A stretch of 8,334 bases of DNA from Lachnoclostridium sp. UBA3320 (lineage in GTDB: Bacteria > Bacillota > Clostridia > Lachnospirales > Lachnospiraceae), in contig DESG01000094.1 in assembly GCA_002361175.1 (NCBI GenBank), positions 1 through 8,334 of the forward strand, written 5' to 3'. Numbering within the stretch: position 1 is the stretch's first letter; the number at the start of each line of letters is the position of its first letter. Below, in pieces: positions 1 to 4,561 of the stretch. Under the pieces are notes generated by a model that worked only from the letters and a program-made list of their open reading frames with translations, did no database searches and was not told where the DNA came from. The position numbers and the translations under genes are program-made.

Positions 1-56
1 GGGAGAGCATCTGCCTTACAAGCAGAGGGTCACGGGTTCGAGCCCTGTAGGTCCCA
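1..56 (+). tRNA. tRNA-Val (anticodon UAC), 5' end missing
   Basis: This is the 3' three quarters of a tRNA gene; the acceptor 5' strand and start of the D arm lie left of the window. Visible parts are the end of the D arm (GAGC, 5-8), the anticodon stem-loop (TCTGC / CTTACAA / GCAGA), the T arm (ACGGG / TTCGAGC / CCTGT, 32-48), and the acceptor 3' strand AGGTCCC (49-55) with discriminator A56. The loop places TAC at the anticodon, which reads GUA (valine). CCA is not encoded after the discriminator, so the CCA-adding enzyme would have to finish it. It lies 38 bases before tRNA-Leu, probably in the same transcript. Confidence 0.9.
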
Positions 57-94
57 TTATAGGTGTATATCTATTATAATATAGTTTTTAATAT

Positions 95-180
95 GCCGCA
101 GTGGCGGAACTGGCAGACGCCCGGGACTTAAAATCCCGTGGGTAGCGATACCCGTACCGGTTCGATTCCGGTCTGCGGCA
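95..180 (+). tRNA. tRNA-Leu (anticodon UAA)
   Basis: This is a complete class II tRNA of 86 bases. The acceptor stem pairs GCCGCAG (95-101) with CTGCGGC (173-179), and the discriminator is A180. The anticodon stem CGGGA/TCCCG encloses CTTAAAA, giving anticodon TAA (UUA leucine). The long variable arm is a GGGTA...TACCC hairpin, as expected for tRNA-Leu, and the T loop TTCGATT is canonical. CCA is not encoded. In an A+T-rich genome UUA is expected to be a heavily used leucine codon. A terminator follows 15 bases later, so the tRNA-Val/tRNA-Leu pair looks like the end of a tRNA transcript that begins upstream of the window. Confidence 0.96.
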
Positions 181-194
181 TTGTTGTTGTATGG

Positions 195-229
195 CTGTAA
201 GCTTTGTAAAATAAGGCTTACAGTTTTTT
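195..229 (+). terminator. Intrinsic terminator of the tRNA transcript
   Basis: CTGTAAGCTTT (195-205) pairs with AAGGCTTACAG (213-223), an 11-bp stem with one G-T pair and a 7-base loop. It is followed directly by six T (224-229). This is a textbook intrinsic terminator and separates the tRNA genes from the HU promoter. Confidence 0.9.
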
Positions 230-271
230 ATTTGATGCATTGATAAAAAATCTGGAAAAAAACGCTGTTTA

Positions 272-292
272 TTCGTCAAAATCCTTGACAAA
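272..292. other. Dyad overlapping the HU -35 element (possible operator)
   Basis: TTCGTCAA (272-279) faces TTGACAAA (285-292). The reverse complement of the second arm is TTTGTCAA, so the arms match at 7 of 8 positions around a 5-base centre. The right arm contains the whole -35 hexamer of the HU promoter. A protein bound here could block or modulate the promoter. No regulator can be named from sequence alone, and TTGACA by itself gives half of the right arm, so chance is a real alternative. Confidence 0.3.
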
Positions 293-313
293 TGCCTATA
301 ATAAAGGTATAAA
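285..313 (+). promoter_or_regulatory. Sigma-A-type promoter of the HU gene
   Basis: A perfect -35 TTGACA (285-290), a 17-base spacer and -10 TATAAA (308-313, 5 of 6) sit in an A+T-rich region just after the tRNA terminator. Transcription would begin near 320, giving a leader of roughly 45 bases with the ribosome binding site AGGAGG at 348-353. A strong constitutive promoter fits an abundant nucleoid protein. A TATAAT at 297-302 overlaps the spacer but has a poorer -35 partner. Confidence 0.8.
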
Positions 314-365
314 TAGATATGTAGGTTTTACGGGAATATTTTTTATGAGGAGGATTTATATATTC

Positions 366-641
366 ATGAACAAAACAGAATTGGTAGCGGCTATCGCTGA
401 AAAAACAGAGCTTTCTAAAAAAGATTCAGAGAAAGCATTAAAAGCTTTTGTTGACATTGTAACAGAAGCATTGCAAAAGGGTGAGAAGATACAATTAGTA
501 GGTTTTGGCACATTTGAGGTTGCTGAGAGAGCTGCCAGAGAAGGAAGAAATCCATTGACAGGTGAGAAGATGCAGATTAATGCTTCTAAAGCTCCTAAGT
601 TTAAAGCAGGCAAAGCTTTAAAAGATGCTGTTAATAAGTAA
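366..641 (+). CDS. hup: DNA-binding protein HU (bacterial histone-like protein)
   Basis: This 91-residue protein has the standard HU length. HU binds DNA as a dimer with little sequence preference, bends it and compacts the nucleoid. The helical N-terminus begins MNKTELVAAIAEKTELSKK. The family signature GFGTFEV lies at 46-52, and the DNA-gripping beta arm runs about 53-75 with GRNPLTGE and the intercalating proline at 63. The C-terminal helix contains KAPKFKAGKALKDAVN. I chose ATG 366 because HU proteins begin with MNK-. The strong AGGAGG (348-353) is 12 bases upstream, longer than usual, and an in-frame ATG at 345 overlaps it but would add an unconserved MRRIYIF. The gene has its own promoter and terminator. 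HU-type and IHF-type proteins share the fold; the short N-terminus and Firmicute context make HU secure. Confidence 0.96.
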   Translation: MNKTELVAAIAEKTELSKKDSEKALKAFVDIVTEALQKGEKIQLVGFGTFEVAERAAREGRNPLTGEKMQINASKAPKFKAGKALKDAVNK

Positions 642-664
642 TTTTTGTTTATGGTCATTTTGAC

Positions 665-693
665 GAGGCTGTTTTTTAAGACAGCCTCTTTTT
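665..693 (+). terminator. Intrinsic terminator after HU, before rqcP
   Basis: GAGGCTGT (665-672) pairs perfectly with ACAGCCTC (681-688), with extra weak pairs in the 8-base loop, followed by five T (689-693). It lies 23 bases after the HU stop. I found no good promoter between it and rqcP, so it probably lets a fraction of HU transcripts continue, lowering rqcP output relative to HU. Confidence 0.87.
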
Positions 694-715
694 AAACATT
701 GTGAAAGGGGTAGAT

Positions 716-955
716 ATGAGATTAGATAAATATCTTAAAGTTTCAAGGCTTATTAAGAGAAGACCTGTTGCCAATGAGGCATGTGATGCAGGCAGGATAA
801 AAGTTAATGGAAAGACTGCAAAAGCTTCACTTATTGTAAAAATTGGTGATATAATAGAAATTGGTTTTGGAGATAAGCAGGTTAAAGTTGAAGTTTTAAG
901 CATTGAAGAGACATATAAAAAAGATGAAGCAAAAGAGCTTTACAAGGTATTGTGA
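716..955 (+). CDS. rqcP: RqcP / YabO, S4-domain ribosome-quality-control factor
   Basis: This 79-residue basic protein is almost entirely one S4 RNA-binding domain (Hsp15-like). It opens MRLDKYLKVSRLIKRRPVA and carries the typical GRIKVNGK turn at about 26-33. In B. subtilis, RqcP binds the stalled 50S subunit with RqcH and supports C-terminal poly-alanine tailing of incomplete chains. The arginines near the start (R2, R15-R16), which contact RNA in characterised members, are present. The B. subtilis protein is 86 residues, so length is normal. I chose ATG 716 because AAAGGGG (704-710) is 5 bases away; GTG 701 in the same frame lies ahead of that site. It follows the HU terminator by 22 bases without a clear promoter. 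Its position directly before yabP matches the Bacillus order. Function is inferred from family and position. Confidence 0.92.
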   Translation: MRLDKYLKVSRLIKRRPVANEACDAGRIKVNGKTAKASLIVKIGDIIEIGFGDKQVKVEVLSIEETYKKDEAKELYKVL

Positions 956-964
956 AAGTTAATG

Positions 965-993
965 TTATAATTGGACATCTTCCTTCATATATT
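965..993 (+). promoter_or_regulatory. Candidate sigma-E (mother-cell) promoter for yabP-yabQ
   Basis: TTATAAT (965-971), a 14-base spacer and CATATATT (986-993) resemble the sigma-E consensus as I recall it (about GHATANT, 14 bases, CATACAHT). There is one mismatch in each element. Transcription would start near 1000, about 23 bases before the yabP ATG. YabP and YabQ belong to the sigma-E regulon in B. subtilis, which supports the call. The -10 lies inside the 5' arm of the hairpin at 979-1015. A+T-rich sequence gives false matches easily, so confidence is moderate. Confidence 0.5.
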
Positions 994-1022
994 GTTATAT
1001 AACTTATGAAGGGAGTTTTTTT
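979..1022 (+). terminator. Terminator-like hairpin whose 3' arm holds the yabP ribosome binding site
   Basis: CTTCCTTCATA (979-989) pairs with TATGAAGGGAG (1005-1015), 11 bp with one T-G pair and a 15-base loop. Seven T (1016-1022) follow, running directly into the yabP ATG at 1023. Read from upstream this is a plausible intrinsic terminator for rqcP. The Shine-Dalgarno GAAGGGAG (1008-1015) is completely paired in the folded form. A transcript starting near 1000 would lack the 5' arm and leave the site open. The loop is large, so termination efficiency is uncertain. Confidence 0.65.
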
Positions 1023-1322
1023 ATGGAAGACAGAAGAACTGAAGAAAGACAAGGCAAGCAAGTTCATAAGGTTTATCTTAATGCAAGAAGAACTGCTGTA
1101 TTATCAGGTGTAAGAGATGTATTATCATTTGATGCAAAAGAAGTTTATCTTGAGACAGAACAGGGAATTTTGCTTATAAAAGGTGATGAGCTTCATGTAA
1201 ACAGGCTTTCGCTTGAAAAGGGCGAGGTAGATGTAGACGGAAGAATAGACAGTTTTGCATATTCTGATAAGGAAGAACCAGCTAAAAAAGCAGCTTCATT
1301 TCTTGGGAGGATGTTTCAGTGA
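1023..1322 (+). CDS. yabP: Sporulation protein YabP
   Basis: This 99-residue soluble protein has the usual YabP length. A charged N-terminus (1-13) precedes the conserved YabP/YqfC core. That core includes LSGVRDVLSFDAKEVYLET (about 27-45), GILLIKGDELHV (48-59) and LEKGEVDVDGRIDS (64-77). In B. subtilis the gene is expressed in the mother cell under sigma-E. The paralogue YqfC shares the fold, and the biochemical role is not established. ATG 1023 follows GAAGGGAG (1008-1015) by 7 bases. Its stop overlaps the yabQ start by 4 bases, so the two are translationally coupled. The site just upstream combines a promoter candidate and a hairpin that could limit expression to sporulation. Confidence 0.93.
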   Translation: MEDRRTEERQGKQVHKVYLNARRTAVLSGVRDVLSFDAKEVYLETEQGILLIKGDELHVNRLSLEKGEVDVDGRIDSFAYSDKEEPAKKAASFLGRMFQ

Positions 1323-1717
1323 GTGAAATAATTCATGGACAGGTTACATTTCTTTTGGTGACGCTGTGTTGTGGAATGGCTCTTATTTTTTGTTATGAAA
1401 TATTGCGGTTTTTAAGATGGATGTTTAGGCATATGGGAGCAGTTATATGGATAGAGGATATCATATACTGGGCGGTGGCAGCTATACCTGTATTTTACAT
1501 ATTTTTTGTATACAATGATGGTGAAATAAGATGGTATGGTGTTCTTATGCTTGTGATGGGTGCATGGCTGTACGAAAATGGGATAAGCAGACCAATAAGG
1601 GCAAGACTTGTAAAGATTTTCGGCAGCCACAAGCCAAATGTCTTAAAGCTGGTTAAAAATAAGTTAAAGAAACATATTAAAAGAAAAGATAAGAACAAAA
1701 ACCAGCAGAAATGCTAG
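1319..1717 (+). CDS. yabQ: Sporulation protein YabQ (membrane protein, cortex formation)
   Basis: This 132-residue membrane protein has hydrophobic segments at about 9-30, 40-63 and 73-86. A strongly basic tail follows, rich in K/R/N from about 93 and ending KDKNKNQQKC. The N-terminal motif with E27-ILRFLRW is typical of YabQ. In B. subtilis YabQ is made under sigma-E, sits in the membranes around the forespore and is needed for spore cortex formation. That protein is about 211 residues, so this one is short, lacking much of the C-terminal cytoplasmic part; clostridial members vary in length. GTG 1319 overlaps the yabP stop (GTGA) and GGGAGG (1305-1310) is 8 bases upstream, which fixes the start. 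It is identified by membrane pattern, motif and position behind yabP. Confidence 0.85.
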   Translation: MSEIIHGQVTFLLVTLCCGMALIFCYEILRFLRWMFRHMGAVIWIEDIIYWAVAAIPVFYIFFVYNDGEIRWYGVLMLVMGAWLYENGISRPIRARLVKIFGSHKPNVLKLVKNKLKKHIKRKDKNKNQQKC

Positions 1718-1754
1718 GGAATTTTATTTCAATAAAGTAAATTTTAATTAAGGA

Positions 1755-1783
1755 TTGAAAAAAGTAGAAATATAGTGTATATT
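1755..1783 (+). promoter_or_regulatory. Sigma-A-type promoter candidate for divIC
   Basis: TTGAAA (1755-1760, 5 of 6), a 17-base spacer and TATATT (1778-1783, 5 of 6) lie between yabQ and divIC. Start would be near 1790, leaving a short leader of about 20 bases with the ribosome binding site AAAGGCAGG at 1792-1800. A separate vegetative promoter makes sense, because division needs DivIC while yabP-yabQ look sporulation-specific. Confidence 0.55.
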
Positions 1784-1808
1784 TAATTTGGAAAGGCAGG
1801 TGTGTAAT

Positions 1809-2132
1809 ATGATTAGGGGAAGACGCAGGGCAACACCAAACCGTAAAAAAAGAATAAGTCGTTTTACTGTATTTGGAATTATTATATTAACTTTAATTAT
1901 TTGTACTACACTAATTTACAAACGTTCTGAATTGAAAACAGAAGAAAAAGAGTATTCAAAGCAGATTGCAGAGCTGGAAAAAGAAAAAAAAGAGGCTAAA
2001 AAGAGAGCAGACGAGCTAAAAGATTACAAAGAATATGTTAAAACAGATGAATACATAGAAGAAGTTGCAAGAGAAAAATTAGGTCTGGTTTATAAAGATG
2101 AGATAATATTTGAGCCTGACAGTGATAATTAA
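1809..2132 (+). CDS. divIC: Septum formation initiator DivIC (FtsB family)
   Basis: This 107-residue bitopic membrane protein has a basic cytoplasmic N-terminus (1-18, many R/K) and one transmembrane helix at about 19-37. A charged coiled coil follows at about 41-72 (TEEKEYSKQIAELEKEKKE). The conserved outer C-terminal part is YVKTDEYIEEVAREKLGLVY (76-95). DivIC/FtsB partners FtsL and DivIB/FtsQ in the divisome that activates septal cell-wall synthesis. B. subtilis DivIC is 125 residues, so size is normal. I chose ATG 1809 because AGG of AAAGGCAGG ends 8 bases before it; in-frame GTG 1800 and TTG 1788 are possible but place the site poorly. It has its own promoter and a terminator starting at the stop codon. 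FtsB and DivIC cannot be separated by sequence; position favours divIC. Confidence 0.92.
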   Translation: MIRGRRRATPNRKKRISRFTVFGIIILTLIICTTLIYKRSELKTEEKEYSKQIAELEKEKKEAKKRADELKDYKEYVKTDEYIEEVAREKLGLVYKDEIIFEPDSDN

Positions 2133-2163
2133 TATGCCGTTTAATGTGCGGCATATTTTTTTT
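2131..2163 (+). terminator. Intrinsic terminator of divIC
   Basis: AATATGCCG (2131-2139) pairs perfectly with CGGCATATT (2149-2157) around a 9-base loop, with eight T at 2156-2163. The stem begins inside the divIC stop codon TAA (2130-2132). It isolates divIC from the spoIIE promoter 17 bases downstream. Confidence 0.88.
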
Positions 2164-2178
2164 CATTCACACCTCAGA

Positions 2179-2187
2179 TTTGACAAA
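2179..2187 (-). promoter_or_regulatory. 0A-box-like sequence over the spoIIE -35
   Basis: The minus strand reads TTTGTCAAA, matching 6 of 7 positions of the Spo0A box TGTCGAA. It lies exactly over the -35 element. In Spo0A-activated promoters with stretched spacing (B. subtilis spoIIE, spoIIG), reversed 0A boxes overlap the -35 in the same way. TTGACA itself supplies most of this match, so the evidence is suggestive only. A weaker TGTCAAC (2233-2239) lies downstream of the expected start. Confidence 0.4.
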
Positions 2188-2212
2188 ATATGCAAAAATA
2201 TTTTTTTATACT
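2180..2212 (+). promoter_or_regulatory. spoIIE promoter with 21-base spacing (Spo0A-type)
   Basis: A perfect -35 TTGACA (2180-2185) is separated from -10 TATACT (2207-2212, 5 of 6) by 21 bases. Neither hexamer has a better partner at 16-18 bases; the sequence there is mostly T. B. subtilis spoIIE is transcribed by sigma-A from a promoter with 21-base spacing that needs phosphorylated Spo0A. The same spacing here suggests the same mechanism. The start would be near 2219 with a leader of about 45 bases. Confidence 0.6.
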
Positions 2213-2231
2213 GTGCAGACAAAAATATTTT
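2193..2231 (+). repeat. Direct repeat of CAAAAATATTTT around the spoIIE -10
   Basis: CAAAAATATTTT occurs at 2193-2204 and again at 2220-2231, 27 bases apart start to start. One copy lies in the spacer and one just after the expected start. Each copy is itself nearly palindromic. It may be a regulator site, bent A-tract DNA, or chance in an A+T-rich stretch. Confidence 0.45.
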
Positions 2232-2262
2232 ATGTCAACTGGGACAGAATGGAGGCTCTCTG

Positions 2263-4557
2263 ATGAAACAGATTCAAAAAAGGATTCTTTTACAGGTGGT
2301 TTTGGGATTTTTAATGGGACGTGTAAGCCTATTTGGACTTAACCCTATAGGAATTGCATATTTTGCAGCAGGATTTGTAGAAGATGGCGGCATCTTTCCT
2401 GTAGCAATCGCAGTTTTTATTGGAATGGTCAGCAGCAACATGAGTATCGAAACTGCTGTATGTGGTGGCATGGTAATGCTTACGTTAATTTTTGCTGCTG
2501 ATATATTAGGCAAGATAGGAATACATATAAAAATGGGACATGCAGCATGTATATCTTCCCTTGCATCTGCTGCGCTTTGGTCACTGCAACTTTGGCTTAT
2601 GCCGTATAATAAATACAGACTATGGCTTGCAATATTAAGCAGTGTGCTTATAATTGTATGTACAAGGATATTTTCTGATGGTATGCATTTTTTACTTCAC
2701 AAAAGCAAGCATAAAAGTTTGGATAATGAAGAATTAATAAGCATTGTAACTATTGCAGTGCTTGCTGCATGGGGATTCCCTAAAGTTGTGATTGCTGGCA
2801 TTTCTATTCTAGAAGTGATTATATATTTTTTGCTGCTTATGGCAGGTTATAGTTATGGCACAGGGACAGGAGCAGTTGTAGGTGCAGCAGCTGGCATTAT
2901 TTTTACTTTGTGTGGCAGACAGGCAGAGATAGTTGGGATAATGGCGTTGCTGGGTATTTGCGCTGGTATACTTGGAACACAGGGAAGGTTTTTAATGGTT
3001 ATAACATTTTTTGTGTCAGCAATATCACTTGACTATATGATTGATGGCACTTTTATGAAAACAGGAGTTATAAAGACGATAGCTTTTGCGTGTATGATTT
3101 TTCTGCTTATGCCTTCTTCCGTTATGCAAAAGCTTAGGCGTAGTCAGGAGAATCCCCCCAGTGACAAAAAAGGGGCACAGGACATAATGCGCTACATGCT
3201 TGAAGAATTTTCAGATTCATTTCACAAGCTTTCGAGCGTTTTAATGAAACAGACCGAAGATAAATTTCAGATGAGTAATCACGATATTCGTGAAATGATG
3301 AAAGAGATGTCTGAAAGAGTTTGTGACAACTGTGAGAACAGTGCAAACTGCATGGGGCAGATGGCTCTTTGTAAGCCAGAGATATTTGGCACGCTTGCGA
3401 TTGCACAGGAACAAGGCTGTATTGCGCCAGGACAGATGCCATCAGAGTTTATAGATGAATGTATATATCCTGAGAAATTTTTGTCTGCAGCAAATCAAAA
3501 CTTACATATGACAAAAACTGTTATGGGATTTAAAAATCGAATGGCAGAAAGTAGACGAATTGTCGCAGGGCAGATGAACGAAATTGGCGATATGGTGCGT
3601 CATCTTGCAGATAATATACCTCAGATAAAAAATTTTTCTGTAGATATAGAAGCAAAAATTATATCTGGGCTTAAGAAAAAACGAGTTATTGTAGATGATA
3701 TATTTGCATATGAAAAACAAGATGGCAGACTTCAAATAAGTATGCAGGCAATGACAAGCAAGGGAAGACTTGTCACATCTGCAGAAGTTGCAAGAGTGCT
3801 GTCACAAGTACTTGGCAAGACAATATGTCCATCTGAGGAATCAAGGAAAGTTCTTGTTAATAAGATGATGCGATATGTATTTATGGAAGATACACTATTG
3901 CATGCAATTACAGGAGTTGCAAAAACTCCAAAAGATGGCGAAAAGATATCTGGTGATACATTTTCATGTGTACATCTTTCAAGTGGTGAGATACTTTTAG
4001 CATTGTCTGATGGAATGGGCAGCGGTGATGAAGCAATGGAGGAAAGTCAGACTTTAATAGAGCTGCTTGAACAGATGGCAGATGCAGGGTTTTCACATGA
4101 ATCAGCTATAAGACTTATTAATTCACTATACATAACAAGAGATGAGGAAGATGGGTATGCAACTGTTGACATAGTTATATTAAATCTCTATAAAGGCGAA
4201 TGTTGTTTTTTAAAAAATGGTGCTGCTGCAACATATTTAAGGCATAATAAAAATGTGATGATGATAGAGGGACAAACTCTCCCAGTAGGTGTTGTAAGCG
4301 AAATGGAATCATATGTAGGAAAGGTTAAAATATCTGACGGAGATTATATTATAATGATGACTGATGGTGTTGCTGATTGTTTTATAGATGGAAATGACGA
4401 TTTATCAGAATATCTGAAAAAAAGTGAAATGGTTAATCCACAGGAGATAGCGGAATATATACTTAATGAAGCTGTGCGTAGAAATAACGGCAGAGCAGAA
4501 GATGACATGACTGTTATAGCTGCTGGCATCTGGGAGCGCAGTGTGGAGGCATACTAA
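2263..4557 (+). CDS. spoIIE: Stage II sporulation protein E (SpoIIE), membrane-anchored PP2C phosphatase
   Basis: This is a 764-residue protein (B. subtilis 827). SpoIIE sits at the polar septum, interacts with FtsZ and dephosphorylates SpoIIAA, releasing sigma-F in the forespore. Residues about 1-285 are a multi-span membrane domain starting MKQIQKRILLQVVLG. Residues about 290-540 are the cytoplasmic linker, with cysteines C354, C357, C363 and C370. The PP2C domain covers about 560-762, with the metal-binding SDGMGSG (582-588, D583), D701 in MMTDGVAD and D747-D748 in AEDDMTV, so the catalytic acidic residues are intact. ATG 2263 follows GGAGG (2251-2255) by 7 bases. The gene lies behind a 21-base-spaced promoter, and its 3' end carries the tilS ribosome binding site. 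In Bacillus yabS and yabT intervene before tilS; they are absent here. Confidence 0.96.
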   Translation: MKQIQKRILLQVVLGFLMGRVSLFGLNPIGIAYFAAGFVEDGGIFPVAIAVFIGMVSSNMSIETAVCGGMVMLTLIFAADILGKIGIHIKMGHAACISSLASAALWSLQLWLMPYNKYRLWLAILSSVLIIVCTRIFSDGMHFLLHKSKHKSLDNEELISIVTIAVLAAWGFPKVVIAGISILEVIIYFLLLMAGYSYGTGTGAVVGAAAGIIFTLCGRQAEIVGIMALLGICAGILGTQGRFLMVITFFVSAISLDYMIDGTFMKTGVIKTIAFACMIFLLMPSSVMQKLRRSQENPPSDKKGAQDIMRYMLEEFSDSFHKLSSVLMKQTEDKFQMSNHDIREMMKEMSERVCDNCENSANCMGQMALCKPEIFGTLAIAQEQGCIAPGQMPSEFIDECIYPEKFLSAANQNLHMTKTVMGFKNRMAESRRIVAGQMNEIGDMVRHLADNIPQIKNFSVDIEAKIISGLKKKRVIVDDIFAYEKQDGRLQISMQAMTSKGRLVTSAEVARVLSQVLGKTICPSEESRKVLVNKMMRYVFMEDTLLHAITGVAKTPKDGEKISGDTFSCVHLSSGEILLALSDGMGSGDEAMEESQTLIELLEQMADAGFSHESAIRLINSLYITRDEEDGYATVDIVILNLYKGECCFLKNGAAATYLRHNKNVMMIEGQTLPVGVVSEMESYVGKVKISDGDYIIMMTDGVADCFIDGNDDLSEYLKKSEMVNPQEIAEYILNEAVRRNNGRAEDDMTVIAAGIWERSVEAY
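4166..4194 (+). promoter_or_regulatory. Sigma-A-type promoter candidate inside spoIIE, driving tilS-hpt-ftsH
   Basis: A perfect TTGACA (4166-4171), 17 bases, and TATAAA (4189-4194, 5 of 6) lie in the PP2C-domain codons of spoIIE. The score equals that of the HU promoter. The start would be near 4200, about 360 bases before tilS. No terminator or promoter exists between spoIIE and tilS, so this would supply essential tilS outside sporulation. A coding-sequence match can be fortuitous. Confidence 0.5.
4545..4549 (+). promoter_or_regulatory. tilS ribosome binding site within the spoIIE 3' end
   Basis: GGAGG lies in the last codons of spoIIE. It is 12 bases from ATG 4562 and 9 bases from the in-frame TTG 4559 next to it, so the actual tilS start may be TTG 4559 (one extra residue). 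The arrangement suggests that spoIIE and tilS translation are coupled. Confidence 0.7.
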
Positions 4558-4561
4558 ATTG

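Noticed and set aside
75..80. TATAAT between the two tRNA genes
   Set aside because: No -35 lies at a suitable distance (that position falls in the tRNA-Val acceptor). The short A+T-rich spacer explains the match.
240..365. Extension of the HU frame upstream to a TTG at 240
   Set aside because: It would run through the promoter and leader, and the added residues are not part of any HU protein.
1319..1337. YabQ and Hpt both begin MSEIIH
   Set aside because: The proteins are unrelated beyond these residues and the upstream DNA differs, so this is coincidence, not a duplicated leader.
2110..2262. Upstream extension of the spoIIE frame to a TTG at 2110
   Set aside because: It crosses the divIC end, its terminator and the spoIIE promoter. 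ATG 2263 has a well-spaced GGAGG.
3154..3175. C6, A6 and G4 runs in the spoIIE linker, possible slippage or phase-variation site
   Set aside because: The runs are short, the frame is intact through them, and the A6 run is not in register for a -1 slippery heptamer.
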